NCBI GenBank assembly: GCA_934045075.1
Contig: OW203727.1
Coordinates: forward strand, 22,643,311 to 22,707,310
Source: Yponomeuta sedellus
Taxonomy: Eukaryota > Arthropoda > Insecta > Lepidoptera > Yponomeutidae
Direction of reading: 5' to 3'
Length of the DNA stretch: 64,000 nt
Position 1 is the stretch's first letter; each line of letters starts with the position of its first letter. The position numbers and the translations under genes were made by a program. Below are positions 1-9,669 of this stretch, one piece after another. Under the pieces are notes generated by a model. The model saw only the letters and a program-made list of their open reading frames with translations. It made no database searches and was not told the DNA's origin.

Positions 1-570
1 ATTGATAGACATTATAAAAAAAGTACCTACGTAACAGATACTCAAGTGCATGTCTTATAGTATGTATTATCATAAAACGGAAAGCAGAATGCTGCTCTTG
101 ACAGCACATCCAACGTAATAGGTTTTTAAACAAAATTTCATTACACTTCGTTAATACGTAAATAATTAACTCCACCCACTTCAGGAGTTCACAAATTTTA
201 CCCGCTTTTCCGCAACGGTGGACCGCCAAAGTTTCTCTAAAACAAAATGGCGACCGTTACCGTGGCGTCTAATATGTATATTCTAAAACAAGGGATATAA
301 TGCTAAGCTCAGGTGCCGAGGTAACGCCGGCAAATAATTAATGAGCTCCAGCTTAGACCAAGATGAAAATGGTAGGAAACGGCACGGGGTATAAACAGAC
401 AGAAGTCTGACTGATGAGATTCGAGCCACTGTCTTTATCTGTAGTAGCAGTTGAAAATCTTTATTTGGTACTTTTACAGTTATTGACTACTACTAGGTTA
501 ATCTAAAATTAAAGTTAGTATAAAAGTGCCAAAAATGTCTACATTCAAGCGTCTTCCTCTATCTGAAGAA
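1..570. other. Unassigned AT-rich DNA
   Basis: I see no gene, tRNA-like promoter or recognisable repeat here. The only GC-rich patch is near 220-270 and it does not encode a sustained reading frame. Confidence 0.5.
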
Positions 571-706
571 GAAGTAGTCGTCGTCGTCAAGCTCTACTAG
601 TCCACTGCTGGACATAGCCCTCCCTTAAAGAGCGCCAAGTTGTGCTATCATAGGGAGTAATGCCCATAGTCCCCACGCTGGGCATGCGGGTTGGGCAAGA
701 AGAAGT
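571..706 (-). mobile_element. LINE tail alpha, 3' fragment
   Basis: Contains AGTCCACTGCTGGACATAGC followed by CCCCACGCTGGGCATGCGGG, the terminal part of a repeat also found at 11526, 14822, 29025 and 49898. The left edge is a GTC/GTCGTC run. In the + oriented copy at 29025 this run is the 3' end, so this copy lies on the minus strand and is truncated early. It is non-coding 3' sequence of a lepidopteran non-LTR retrotransposon. Confidence 0.75.
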
Positions 707-799
707 AGAAAATCTATAATTAGTATCTGTTACTAAATACTGTTGCCGACCGGCCAATTTACCTTTTTGTTTCTACATTATGTCTATTTTTATTATTAA

Positions 800-960
800 A
801 CGACTGCGGCGAAGCCCAAAAGGAGGGTAATGTGTTTAGTTCGTATGTATGTATGTATGTATGTAAGTATGTCCGATTCTATGTTCCCTCATGACTCCTT
901 AACTAATGGTCAGATTTCGTTAAATAAGGTGTCATTCGATTCGGCATCCTTGCGCGGGTG
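800..960 (+). repeat. Interspersed repeat with GTAT microsatellite
   Basis: CGACTGCGGCGAAGCCCAAA leads into about eight GTAT units (842-874) and then GTTCCCTCATGACTCC. The same CGACTGCGGC-AGCCAAAGG plus GTATGTAT arrangement recurs at 55905-55945. This is a dispersed repeat I associate with Lepidoptera. The class is unresolved. Confidence 0.55.
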
Positions 961-1091
961 TCATAGGCTATATAAAATCAGAATTATGCGATCAGAACCG
1001 TGATGAAAAATTAAAAACGTTAATAAGCTTCGTTAAAGTACAGCTAAGAGCCACTAGATGGCGCTGTTATATTTAGTTCATTGAATTTGCA

Positions 1092-1244
1092 AACCTCGAT
1101 TCAGAAGAGATCATGCTGCTTTTCTTGAGGAGGGCATCATTTTATATAAAGTTATAACTGCAACAGTTTGAGCAAATAATGCTTATAAAGTTATATCATT
1201 TGGTCCCTCAAGAAAAGCAGCATGATCTCTTCTGAATCGAGGTT
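1092..1244. repeat. Perfect 39-bp inverted repeat (hairpin)
   Basis: AACCTCGATTCAGAAGAGAT and the following bases at 1092-1130 are repeated exactly in reverse complement at 1206-1244, around a spacer of about 75 bp. The perfect arms imply either a young insertion or an arm-correcting mechanism. There is no coding capacity. It could be a MITE or foldback element. Confidence 0.85.
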
Positions 1245-1361
1245 AGCATTTTAAAATTAAAATTATCTTGTTTTTTCCCTTTCAGTTGATCTATCACTGC
1301 AGTCGGGTTCTTTTATTTTTTTAAATATTTTTTTTAAATTGAGACTATGTGAATGCCGAAC

Positions 1362-1670
1362 TATGAAGCGCTCGTGGCCTAGCCGAACCATGTGATTGGA
1401 ATCAATCACTTGGTTAAACAACAACAGGCGCGGTCAGGTACAGTATGGGCGCGCTAAGCCGTTGGTGCCGGCTGTCATGTAATGGGCAGTCGTTAAGCCA
1501 TGTCAGAGGCCTTATGGGCGGCTTGATAACTTCTGACAGTAAGGACCGCCACTGTCTTACAATCCTCCACCAACCCGGACTTGGCCCCCGTGGTGGAGTA
1601 TGGCCTAGCCTTCCTGCGATACAGGAAGAGACCCGTGCCCCAGCAGTGGGGACGTACAAGGGTTGATAAC
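1362..1670 (+). mobile_element. SINE-5S copy with 11-bp target duplication
   Basis: It starts with AAGCGCTCGTGGCCTAG, has the 5S-like block TTAAACAACAACAGGCGCGG, and ends at CAGCAGTGGGGACGTACAAG plus GGTTGATAACGA. GAATGCCGAAC flanks it at 1351-1361 and 1671-1681, which fixes both ends and supports insertion by target-primed reverse transcription. The C-box part (GGATGGGTGACC) and the next 60 bp or so are deleted in this copy. Confidence 0.85.
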
Positions 1671-1689
1671 GAATGCCGAACCCGACAAA

Positions 1690-2955
1690 AGATGGATTAA
1701 AGATTCCTAAAAGTTACCTACGCGTTTTCTTAAATTCTCACATGCATACGTTTCGAATACACTAGGTTAAACTAAAATTAATATAAAAATAACAAAAGTA
1801 TAAAAGGTTTCTTCTTCACCCAATGATTTAGAAGGAAGTCCGGAAAACTTACTGTTCCAGGTCCATTATTTTCCTCATAATTTTTTGCACAAAAAGAAGA
1901 AAAAGTTCTTCGAAATCTACGTAGTTTTAGAAGACTGGAAGTAACGCCTAGAAGGTTCGATGTATGTGTGCGCGTAGACTTGAAGCAGCAACGTAATTAA
2001 AACACAATTTTCATGCAGTTGTCATTGTACAACAATGCACAAGCAGAACCTCGGCCCTAATTAGGGCTTTTTAGTGACCACAATAATTATTATTATCAGA
2101 GAGAAGAAACTCTGAAACAAACTTACACTCTGCAAGCAAAACAAACACTCTGGGCATTCTTCACAGAGTACCTACCGACCTAAAACATTCGCAATTCCTG
2201 AAAGGTTTTTTTGTAAAAAAAATCCCTTTATAAATTTCTGTGTGGAAAAAACTTTTTTTAGGTTTTCCGCGGCCACAATTACAAGTGGCCAGTGTCTTAT
2301 ACATAAAAACTTTCTGAGTGGCCTGGTACATATCTACGAGTCGCGAAGCAAAGCGATAGAGTTCAGTAGTTCTAAAACGCTATTGAACTATATCGATCTA
2401 TATGTGAGAGATAATATATATTGGGAATTGGAAGTTGGCAAGGCGATTCTGAGGTCCTCAGAAATATTTTGAGAGAACGTTCTATTCATGTTGTAAAACA
2501 GCGTCATTAATAATTAATCGGTAGTGGTATAACACACCTAGAAATATTCTTGATTGCCAACCTTTTGCTCGAAACTATGAATCCGAATTTATAGTTGAAG
2601 GAAGTAGGTACTAAGACGTAGCAAAACGTTTTCTAATGTGTTAAATGTATGCGGGTCTGTCCGATATGCGTCAACAATTAAAAAAAGAACAAATTGTGTT
2701 GGCCGGCGCCGACCACAAGACGTTCGACCCGTACTTTTTTTTCTTAATATTTATTATAACTTTTCATGGTCATGATGTTTGTTTAAATTAAAAAGAGGCT
2801 TCTTTTTACAGTCGTCCCCAGCCAATACATACTAATTTGTTCGGCTTTCCGCGGAAACGCACACATGACGCGAAGGCAGGTTGTCAGCATTTCATGGCAA
2901 AATGTCCCACAAAATATGGCGATAGATCAGATTAGATTACATTAATACTCTTAGC
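1690..2955. other. Unassigned intergenic DNA
   Basis: No family, tRNA-like head or LINE end is recognised. A 76-codon open frame at 2242-2472 has no motif and no start context. There is a short ATT run near 2083-2096. Confidence 0.5.
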
Positions 2956-2959
2956 TCAG

Positions 2960-3257
2960 TATAGTCGGTAGCCCAGTGGGTAGTACAATGAACTCGGAGA
3001 GGCCTAACTTCGATTCCCATATACGGACATATACCAATGACTTTGTTTTCTAAGTTACGTACACTTGTGAAGTTACAGTACTAGCAATACCACTCGCTAA
3101 CGGTGAAGGAACACATCGTGAGTAAACCTTGGTCAAATACCTCAGCGCTTGAAATTGCCAATCCGCGGTAGGCGCGCGTGGTAATTAAGCCCATACTCTC
3201 TCTCTGAGAGAAAGCCTGTGCCCTGCAGTGGGACGTTTATTGGCGACATAAAGAAAA
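2960..3257 (+). mobile_element. SINE-L, near full length
   Basis: The tRNA-like head has an A-box region (GTAGCCCAGTGGGTAG) and a decayed B box (CTTCGATTCCC). The body reads ACCAATGACTTTGTTTTC, then AATACCACTCGCTAACGGTG and ACATCGTGAG. The tail has a CT run and CCTGCAGTGGGACGTTTAT. This order is shared with copies at 56268 and 62640. Confidence 0.85.
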
Positions 3258-3307
3258 TGGACCGGACGGCACGACCCGAACGCAGGGTGTCAGTGTTTCA
3301 GAGCAAA

Positions 3308-3525
3308 ATATTCCGCTGCCTGTACGTAATACAGAGAGTATTGTAAAGAGGTTCGAAATTTCACTGATGTCGGTGATTCGCCCATTAGCTCAGTTGGAAG
3401 AGCGCTGGCATGGCACGGATAGCCAGAGTTCGCGGGTTCGAATCCCGGCATGGGTGGAATTTTTAGCCTTTAAATAGGTTTTAAAATTGTCCTTAGCATG
3501 GGTCAGTGCATTAAAAAGAATATAA
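3308..3525 (+). mobile_element. SINE-I copy
   Basis: The upstream block GCTGCCTGTACGTAATACAG leads to the tRNA-Ile-like part (CGCCCATTAGCTCAGTTGG ... GCGGGTTCGAATCCCGG) at about 3379-3457, then AGCCTTTAAATAGGTTTT and TTAGCATGGGTCAGTGCATT. Four extra bases (GGCA duplicated) in the anticodon stem mark it as non-functional as a tRNA. Confidence 0.85.
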
Positions 3526-3894
3526 TCAATATAACCCGGCGGACCGGTTTTCCTATTTTTCGGCCTGGCAACCCTATTCGAAGACGGCCTCGGTACTCTG
3601 TGCCTTCCTAGTCTGTGACAGCAGCACCCGCGGAACTGTCGCGCTTAGACAAGATGCATTAGCCGGCAACCGCGTCAGTTTACTTGTTCACAGATTAATA
3701 TTGTGCGGCCGCTTTGTACTTCGCCCGAGGACTTAATTGCTAAGCTAAACCATGGGGCGTTGGAAACAAACGTGACGTAGGTTACGCGGATAGATGAAGA
3801 TTTTAAACAACTAATGAAGATTATAAGCTGTTGTGTGTCAGCCAGCTGCGAAAAACTAAACGTGCTACGAACAATAATTGACTGTACTCGCCAC

Positions 3895-4011
<117 letters not shown>

Positions 4012-4142
4012 GACATTTATTCAAACAAAAATACAGAAGTTGGTTTCTGCCAAACTTCAGTCTACCCGAGACAATCAAGCGTACACGGCAACTGTAACGC
4101 TGCCGAAACGTCGGGAAATAAGGTAATAGTACATTATGATAT
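4012..4142 (-). mobile_element. LINE 3' remnant next to the microsatellite
   Basis: AGACATTTATTCAAACAAAA follows the TTGA tail. CACGGCAACTGTAACGCTGC and CGAAACGTCGGGAAATAAGG follow. The second part recurs at 42188-42295 and in diverged form at 47764. No coding frame remains. Confidence 0.55.
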
Positions 4143-4154
4143 AAGTGCGGTAAG

Positions 4155-4234
4155 TTGAAAATTACAGCCGAGGCGGTATTACTAGCCCGAGCCATCGGCG
4201 AGGGCTATAAGGAAGCAGAGGCTGTAATTTTCAA
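4155..4234. repeat. Hairpin with 15-bp perfect arms
   Basis: TTGAAAATTACAGCC (4155-4169) and GGCTGTAATTTTCAA (4220-4234) enclose a GC-richer core containing GCCCGAGCCATCGGCGAGGG. The same core pattern occurs in the hairpin at 5398-5535. Confidence 0.7.
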
Positions 4235-4554
4235 AGCGCACGTATGTCATACGACGTTTTATAACATATTTACGAGGAAATTAATAAAACTCTGACTTTG
4301 TTATCATCACTACTTGACGACATTTTCAAATAAAAACAATACATCGAAAAGAAAAAGCGCGCGGATTTTTTTTACTTGTCCACAAATAAGCGATGCGCGC
4401 GCATCAACTCTTTTTTTTAGGCAAAGGTACAAAAACAGCCAGTATTACTAATAAAGTAAATTCATATTTTTGTGTTTTTGTTACAGATAAATGGTTGTAA
4501 TTTATTGTCAAAATTAATTAAATTAAAGAATTAAATGTTTATTTGTTATATTTT

Positions 4555-5275
4555 ATTTCCCAAAGTTAATTTTATTCAATTCAATAAATTTATTTCAGAC
4601 ATTACATCCATATTTTTTAAAATTAAAATTAATTAACAATAAAAGAAACAAAATAAATTACAATTGTGATATATAATAATAAATAAGTAAATAAATAACT
4701 TTAAACTTAAATTGAAAAAAACCAGTACGTTATTAAATAACAAATAAAATAAAATATTTTGCGTAGCCACTATATGAGATGCCACTGTTCCATCGACCAC
4801 ATGACAGGGCAGTCATATCTGCCGGCTATAACTCCCAGGACGCTGTTAGCGCTGCCTCGGACCCGGCTGAGCAGTGAGGCAGCTCTTTTCCGCATAATTG
4901 CATAAAAGCCGTCTATGCGAGCCTCAGCAAACATAAATGATGCACTGCAGTACCTCGGCAGCCCCAACAACATCCTGAGCGAGTTATTGTACTGATAGCG
5001 CAGGGCGCTGATTGCCTTCTGCGTACAGTTAACCCACAGACTGCACGTATAAAAAGTCTGACAGAAAGCTTTAAATAGCGTCATCTTAACGGGCACTGTA
5101 CATCGTGCAAATCTACGAGCCAACATATTGCTTCGGACAGCCAGCGCCCTGCGTTCCCTCTCAATATCCTCATTGTCGGAGAGGTCATCCATAAAACATT
5201 GACCACTTTCTTGACATAAAACCTCTTTGCTAAGATTTTTAAAAGTATCGTTCATTTTTAGACGGAGTATCTTAA
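4555..5275 (-). pseudogene. CR1-like LINE reverse transcriptase, C-terminal part and 3' UTR
   Basis: A 161-codon frame (5255 to 4770) encodes the end of a non-LTR retrotransposon polymerase. It contains LSDNEDIERERRALAVRSNM, then ARRFARCTVPVKMTLFKAFC, the Y-T-C-S-L-W motif, YNNSLRMLLGLPRYCSASFM and a final CPVMWSMEQWHL. I know this order of motifs from the C-terminal domain of CR1/L2-like LINEs common in Lepidoptera. The endonuclease and catalytic polymerase domains are absent. The frame is open only back to a TAA just upstream of FKILRLK, so the element is 5' truncated and frameshifted. The AT-rich 3' part to 4555 is probably its 3' UTR. It is not expected to be active. Confidence 0.85.
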
Positions 5276-5397
5276 AACTTTATTTAAAAAAAAACACGTG
5301 CCTTTTACATTACATTATCGCACAAGTACGTAATGAGATACATTACGATATTGAAATTGGTGTAATTACAACCACTTTACGAGCAAATATGTTATAA

Positions 5398-5535
5398 TAG
5401 TACATTACACAACTAGGGTGGTAATACAAAGAAAGGCCGAGATCGCAGAAGTTTGCGGCCCGAGCTGCAAGCGAGGGACGAAAATATGCGATCGAGAGCT
5501 TTCTTTATTACCTCCCGTGTTGTGTACATTTTTTT
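5398..5535. repeat. Hairpin element (MITE-like)
   Basis: GTACATTACACAACTAGGGT at the left matches, imperfectly in reverse complement, ACCTCCCGTGTTGTGTACAT at the right, and inner AAGAAAG pairs with CTTTCTT. The core has GCCCGAGCTGCAAGCGAGGG, related to the core of the hairpin at 4155. Target duplication was not resolved. Confidence 0.6.
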
Positions 5536-5584
5536 ATGTCTACACTTGGCCAGAAAGCGCCACTTTATTGCCAGGTGTGGCATA

Positions 5585-5632
5585 ATAAAGTTTTACCTAA
5601 TAAATAATCGCGAGTAGACCCGTTTAATATAT
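5585..5632. mobile_element. Repeat fragment (AATAATCGCGA-TAGACCCG)
   Basis: TTTTACCTAATAAATAATCG then AGACCCGTTTAATATATA matches 42241-42290 closely. It is a short piece of the family whose other part (CGAAACGTCGG) is at 4100 and 42200. Confidence 0.5.
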
Positions 5633-5647
5633 ACGACTAACTACCTC

Positions 5648-5870
5648 TATATAAATAACTAGCTGTGGCCCACGGCGTTAACCGCGATTTATCAATTTTC
5701 CCATAGGAATAAGATATTTTACCGCAGTAAAACGTAGTCTACCTGTTAATCAAGGGTGTCAGCTAACTCCATACCAAATTTTATTAAAATCGCTGCAGCC
5801 ATTTAGACGTGAAGAAGTAACATACACACTCACAAATTCCGCCTTTATTATATTAGTGTGATGTATTTCA
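5648..5870 (+). mobile_element. Degenerate lepidopteran retroelement tail
   Basis: AGCTGTGGCCCACGGCGTTA, CCAAATTTTATTAAAATCGC and TTTATTATATTAGTGTGATG follow the order of a very common lepidopteran repeat (rigid 'CCAAATTT..AAATC' and 'TTTATAATATTAGTGTGAT' signatures). It is strongly diverged and has no ORF. Confidence 0.55.
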
Positions 5871-6133
5871 ACTAAGTAACTAAAGGTCCATCTACGATAT
5901 TTACTGGTCAGCGACGTGCAGGGTGCACGATTTTAATACAAAATAGTTACTAACCATCCTGACTTTGAAAATAACAATGGTTTTTAATGTTGTTATCATG
6001 GTCATAACTAAGGAGGTCAAATACTTGTTTCTGAATTGAGAATTTCTGTAGCGCTAACTGTAACTAGTTAACTGTAGCGCTGCCTCTGCGAATTTCTTAG
6101 AAAAGAGCGTGACAGAAAGAAACTTAAGTATTT

Positions 6134-6583
6134 ATTGTACGTAATACAGAGAGTGTTGTAAAGAGGTTCGAAATTTCACTGATATGAAATGAAATGAAAA
6201 TGAAATGAAAAGGTTTTATTCAAAGTAGCGCAGATACTGCGGCTTAATGAACGTTACAAGTTAAACTAGGTGTCCATTTCAAAATCTCATTTTGGAGAAA
6301 AAATGGACAAAAAAACTCCAAACTTAGTCTTTTCAAATTCCTTAATTAACAGAATTTACACAGATACTACAAAACTCGTGAATTTTACATGCTTGAATTC
6401 CAGACATCATTGTCATCTAAATAATCCTTAATATTATAGTAGCTCTTTTGGCACAAAGTGTACTTTACACATTTTTTGAACCGCGCTTATACTGATACTG
6501 GGTACTGCCAATACTGCCGATACTGGGTAGTCGCCCATTAGCTCAGTTGGGAGCGCTGGCACGGATAGCCAGCATGGGTGGAA
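6134..6583 (+). mobile_element. SINE-I copy split by a LINE tail
   Basis: The upstream part TTGTACGTAATACAGAGAGT to TTTCACTGAT stops at 6184 and resumes at 6498, with GTCGCCCATTAGCTCAGTTG further on. The tRNA-like part lacks much of its T arm (it jumps from GATAGCCAG to CATGGGTGG). Confidence 0.8.
6185..6490 (-). mobile_element. LINE 3' end inserted in SINE-I
   Basis: ACTGATA flanks it at 6178-6184 and 6491-6497. It starts with ATGAAA/TGAAA units, then AGGTTTTATTCAAAGTAGCG, GCGGCTTAATGAACGTTAC and TTTTGGAGAAAAAATGGAC. The same sequence lies at 27677-28062, where the tandem tail is GAAC/CGAA. Minus-strand reading puts GAATAAAACCT before the tandem tail, as expected for a LINE 3' end. Confidence 0.75.
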
Positions 6584-6703
6584 TTTTACTCGGTGAAATT
6601 CTCAATTCAGAAACTGGCCCTAAGTTAGTTAGACTAGAGATTTCCGCAATTCACCTCATAGTTGGCCCACTGTACGTAGCAAGCGTAGAGCTATTTTAAC
6701 ACT

Positions 6704-7000
6704 TCTGACGCTGGGGTTTCCTTACGATGTTTTCCTTCACAGTTAGCGAGAGGCACTGCTACTATAACATCACACATATATACATAACGTAGACAAAAAG
6801 TCATTGGTACGAGTACATGTCGGAATTCAAACCCACGACCTCCTGATTGAGAAGCCGGTCTACCGGTTTTAAAGCTCCGCTCTCACCGCTCTGGTTCGTG
6901 TGAAATTGCCAATCCAAAGTGGGTACTAGAGGTAATTAGGCCCATCCTCTCTTTCTCTCTCTCTCTCACTCACTGAAAGAAGGTCTGTGCCTTCATTCAG
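6704..7000 (-). mobile_element. SINE-L, head inverted relative to its tail
   Basis: Minus-strand head and body (GGTCGTGGGTTTGAATTCCG, CCAATGACTTTTTGTC, AAACATCGTAAGGAAACC) run from about 6860 to 6704. From 6897 the SINE-L tail (GAAATTGCCAATCC, then CT-rich) is on the plus strand. This is an inversion inside one insertion or two abutting copies. Confidence 0.65.
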
Positions 7001-7009
7001 AGAGAGGTA

Positions 7010-7360
7010 ATAGAAGTTGTTCAGTTTGCGCTTAAAATTATCTTAAATGGAGGCAGACCTGGGTAATGTGTTGTGGCAGTAATTTCTGGATTTCTCTTTC
7101 ATTTACCTGAAACAATATGAGGTTAAATTAATTTACAGTTCACAAAGCAGGCGAGGTATTAAGGCCGAAACAAAATTATCAACTAAAATAGGAAGTCCAG
7201 CAGACGCAATTTTCGTTTTTGTAATAAGTAATTATATTACAAAAAATTATAAGATGTTTTGCAAAGTGATCATATAAGATGTTTTCGAAATTATAATTTA
7301 CTTCATCAGCTAATTTGTTAAGTATTTTTCATATTTATATTACTTATATTCTATCCACTT
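7010..7360. other. Unassigned AT-rich DNA
   Basis: No gene or named repeat. There is a short direct repeat of TATAAGATGTTTT (7248-7260 and 7274-7286). Confidence 0.5.
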
Positions 7361-8142
7361 ACACTATTTTTATTTTTAATGCACTAACCCGTGCTAAGGA
7401 ACAAATTTAAAAACCTATTTAGAGGCTAAAAATTTCACCCATGCCGGGATTCGAACCCGCAACCTCTGGCTATCCGTACCAGCGCTCTACCAATTGAGCC
7501 AATGGGCGACTCACGGCATCAGTGAAATTTCGAACCTCTTTACAATATTCTCTGTATTACGTACAGGCAGCGACATCTGACTTAAGCAAATTGCATTACT
7601 TACAGCCCCGACCACCTACTTTGCAGTTAGGTTTAACATCGGAACGATATCACTGTACCCACATGATTACACTATTTTTATTTTTAATGCACTAACCCGT
7701 GCTAAGGAACAAATTTAAAAACCTATTTAGAGGCTAAAAATTTCACCCATGCCGGGATTCGAACCCGCAACCTCTGGCTATCCGTACCAGCGCTCTACCA
7801 ATTGAGCCAATGGGCGACTCACGGCATCAGTGAAATTTCGAACCTCTACAATATTCTCTGTATTACGTACAGGCAGCGACATCTGACTTAAGCAAATTGC
7901 ATTACTTACAGCCCCGACCACCTACTTTGCAGTTAGGTTTAACATCGGAACGATATCACTGTACCCACATGATTACACTATTTTTATTTTTAATGCACTA
8001 ACCCGTGCTAAGGAACAAATTTAAAAACCTATTTAGAGGCTAAAAATTTCACCCATGCCGGGATTCGAACCCGCAACCTCTGGCTATCCGTACCAGCGCT
8101 CTACCAATTGAGCCAATGGGCGACTCACGGCATCAGTGAAAT
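7361..8142 (-). mobile_element. Head-to-tail SINE-I array, about 2.6 units of 307 bp
   Basis: ACACTATTTTTATTTTTAAT recurs at 7361, 7669 and 7975, giving periods of 308 and 306 bp. Each unit, read on the minus strand, contains the tRNA-Ile-like part with ATTGGCTCAATTGGTAGAGC and GGTTGCGGGTTCGAATCCCG, the GGTTTTTAAA site, the full tail, and then the upstream block of the next unit. The units are nearly identical, so the array was amplified as a unit. The anticodon loop reads ACGGATA, with C not T at position 33, so I do not expect working tRNAs. Confidence 0.9.
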
Positions 8143-8235
8143 TTTTTGCTTAAGTCAATTGCTTGCAATTTGCTTAAGTCAGATGTCGCTGCCTGTACGT
8201 AATACAGAGAATATTGTAAAGAGGTTCGAAATTTC
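8143..8235 (+). mobile_element. SINE-I upstream fragment, inverted to the array
   Basis: After the array, the strand switches: GCAATTTGCTTAAGTCAGAT, GTCGCTGCCTGTACGTAATA and GAGGTTCGAAATTTC lie on the plus strand. This forms an inverted junction with the last array unit. It stops exactly where a minus-strand SINE-5S begins. Confidence 0.75.
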
Positions 8236-8492
8236 AAAGGATTGTAAGACACTGGCGGGCCTTACTGTCACAGGTTATCGAGCCGCCCTTAAGGCCTCTG
8301 ACATGGCTTAACGACTGCCATTACATGACAGCCGGCACCAACGGCTTAACGTGCCTTGTGAAGCACGGAAGCGCTCGGAATAAATGCCACTAGCGGTAGT
8401 AACAGCACCTGACCGCGCCTGTTGTTGCTTAACCCAAGCGATTGAAACCAATCACTCGGTTCCAATCCGCCACGAGCACTTCTTGATTCTAC
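8236..8492 (-). mobile_element. SINE-5S copy, 3' truncated
   Basis: Read on the minus strand it begins at the head near 8492 (CTCGTGGCGGATTGGAACCG), passes the 5S-like block TTAAGCAACAACAGGCGCGG and ends inside the body at CAGTGTCTTACAATCC. The C-box stretch is shortened (GCTGTTACTACC). Confidence 0.8.
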
Positions 8493-8507
8493 CTGTTGGG
8501 CATAAGA

Positions 8508-8852
8508 AGCGCTCGTGGCCTAGTCGAACCGAGGGATTGGAATCAATCACTTGAGTTAAGCAACAACAGACGCGCCCAGGTGCAGGATGGGTGACCGTCC
8601 CGTGACTACTTCTAGTGGCGTTTTTCCCGAGCGCTTCCGTGCTTTGCAAGGCACGTTAAGCCGTTGGTGCCGGCTGTCATGTAATGGCAGTCGTTAAGCC
8701 ATATCAGAGTAGCACTCAGTTTCTCAGTAAGGCCCGCCACTGTCTTACAATCCTCCACCAACCCGTGGTGGAGTACGGCCTAACCTTCCTGCGATGCAGG
8801 AAGAGACCCGTGCTGCAGCAGTGGGGGCAAACAAGGGTTGATATCGATTGGG
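8508..8852 (+). mobile_element. SINE-5S copy with a well-preserved 5S-like block
   Basis: The head GAAGCGCTCGTGGCCTAGTC is followed by GAGTTAAGCAACAACAGACG and then TGCAGGATGGGTGACCGTCC, which match the 5S rRNA box A to C-box order. The body GCAAGGCACGTTAAGCCGTT and the tail GATGCAGGAAGAGACCCGTG lead to GGTTGATATCGA. There is a small replacement in the middle (AGAGTAGCACTCAG). It lies head to head with the copy at 8236. Confidence 0.85.
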
Positions 8853-9032
8853 CAAAATTTAATTATGAATCTACCGATACTAAAGAAACAGTTTTGGCGC
8901 TTTTACTTGTTCTTTCATTACCCATTGCCACACTGTTAAATGTACCTCTTCATCATTGAGATTAGCAGTCACCGTATTGCACTAACTCGAAGCACATAGG
9001 GTTGCCAACATTTTTCAGCCAAGTATTTTATT

Positions 9033-9300
9033 TTTATGTAGCCTATATATACGCCCCGCCAGGCCTTTTCAGAGTATGGGCTTAATTACCACGAGTGCCC
9101 TCCGCGGATTGGCAATTTCAAGCTCTGAGGAAGTTAATCAGGTTTCAAGTTTTTTCACGAAGTTTTGATTCACCGTTAGCGAGTGGTATTGCTACTATGA
9201 CTTTACAAACGTACATAACTTAGAAAACAATTAGATATAGAATTAGTACACGCCAGGATTCAAACCCACGACCTTCTCCCGATTGAGAAGCCGGTATTCT
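9033..9300 (-). mobile_element. SINE-L copy
   Basis: Minus-strand order is head with GGTCGTGGGTTTGAATCCTG, AATACCACTCGCTAACGGTG, GAAATTGCCAATCCGCGG, TAATTAAGCCCATACTCTG, and the tail ending at TAGGCTACATAAAAA. The start of the tRNA-like head is cut near 9290. Confidence 0.8.
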
Positions 9301-9669
9301 TCGTTTATTTGTTCGTGTGTTCTTTATGTTTGTATGTACTTCATAGTACATTGATTTATCTAAAATAAAATATTAATATCAATTATTTATTGCGTCAGCT
9401 GTGACCGTACATCTAAAACCAAATTCGGATTTGCATCACACGCCCGTGCGCATGCTAGGGTCTAAATTTATAATTGTCAAGGTTTCGCCGTCAACGAAAT
9501 CGTTGTGGAGGACATCATCATCATCAATAAATAAAATAAACATATCAACGTCAGATTTAATACTTAGGGATCTATCAGACAGAGAGCGGTCAAGCGTTCC
9601 TGCAACACTTGTGTGAGTACAATACAACACAGAGAAAGCAAAACTAACCTCTTGAACGTCAGACCGAAC

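Larger units (their letters stand above)
6027..6620. mobile_element. Short TIR element, deletion derivative of the 56.7-60.5 kb element
   Basis: GTTTCTGAATTGAGAATTTC (6027-6046) and GAAATTCTCAATTCAGAAAC (6595-6614) are inverted ends. They are the same terminal sequence as in the large element at 56713-60515. The internal AGAATTTCT-AG-AAAGAGC-TGA and ACTTAAGTATTTA stretch is also shared with 56770-56822. A SINE-I has inserted at about 6134, and that SINE itself holds a LINE tail. Confidence 0.75.

Noticed and set aside
8508..8640. A functional 5S rRNA gene
   Set aside because: Only the internal region resembles 5S. The 5' and 3' parts that would pair in helix I are absent and it is fused to a SINE body with dispersed copies.
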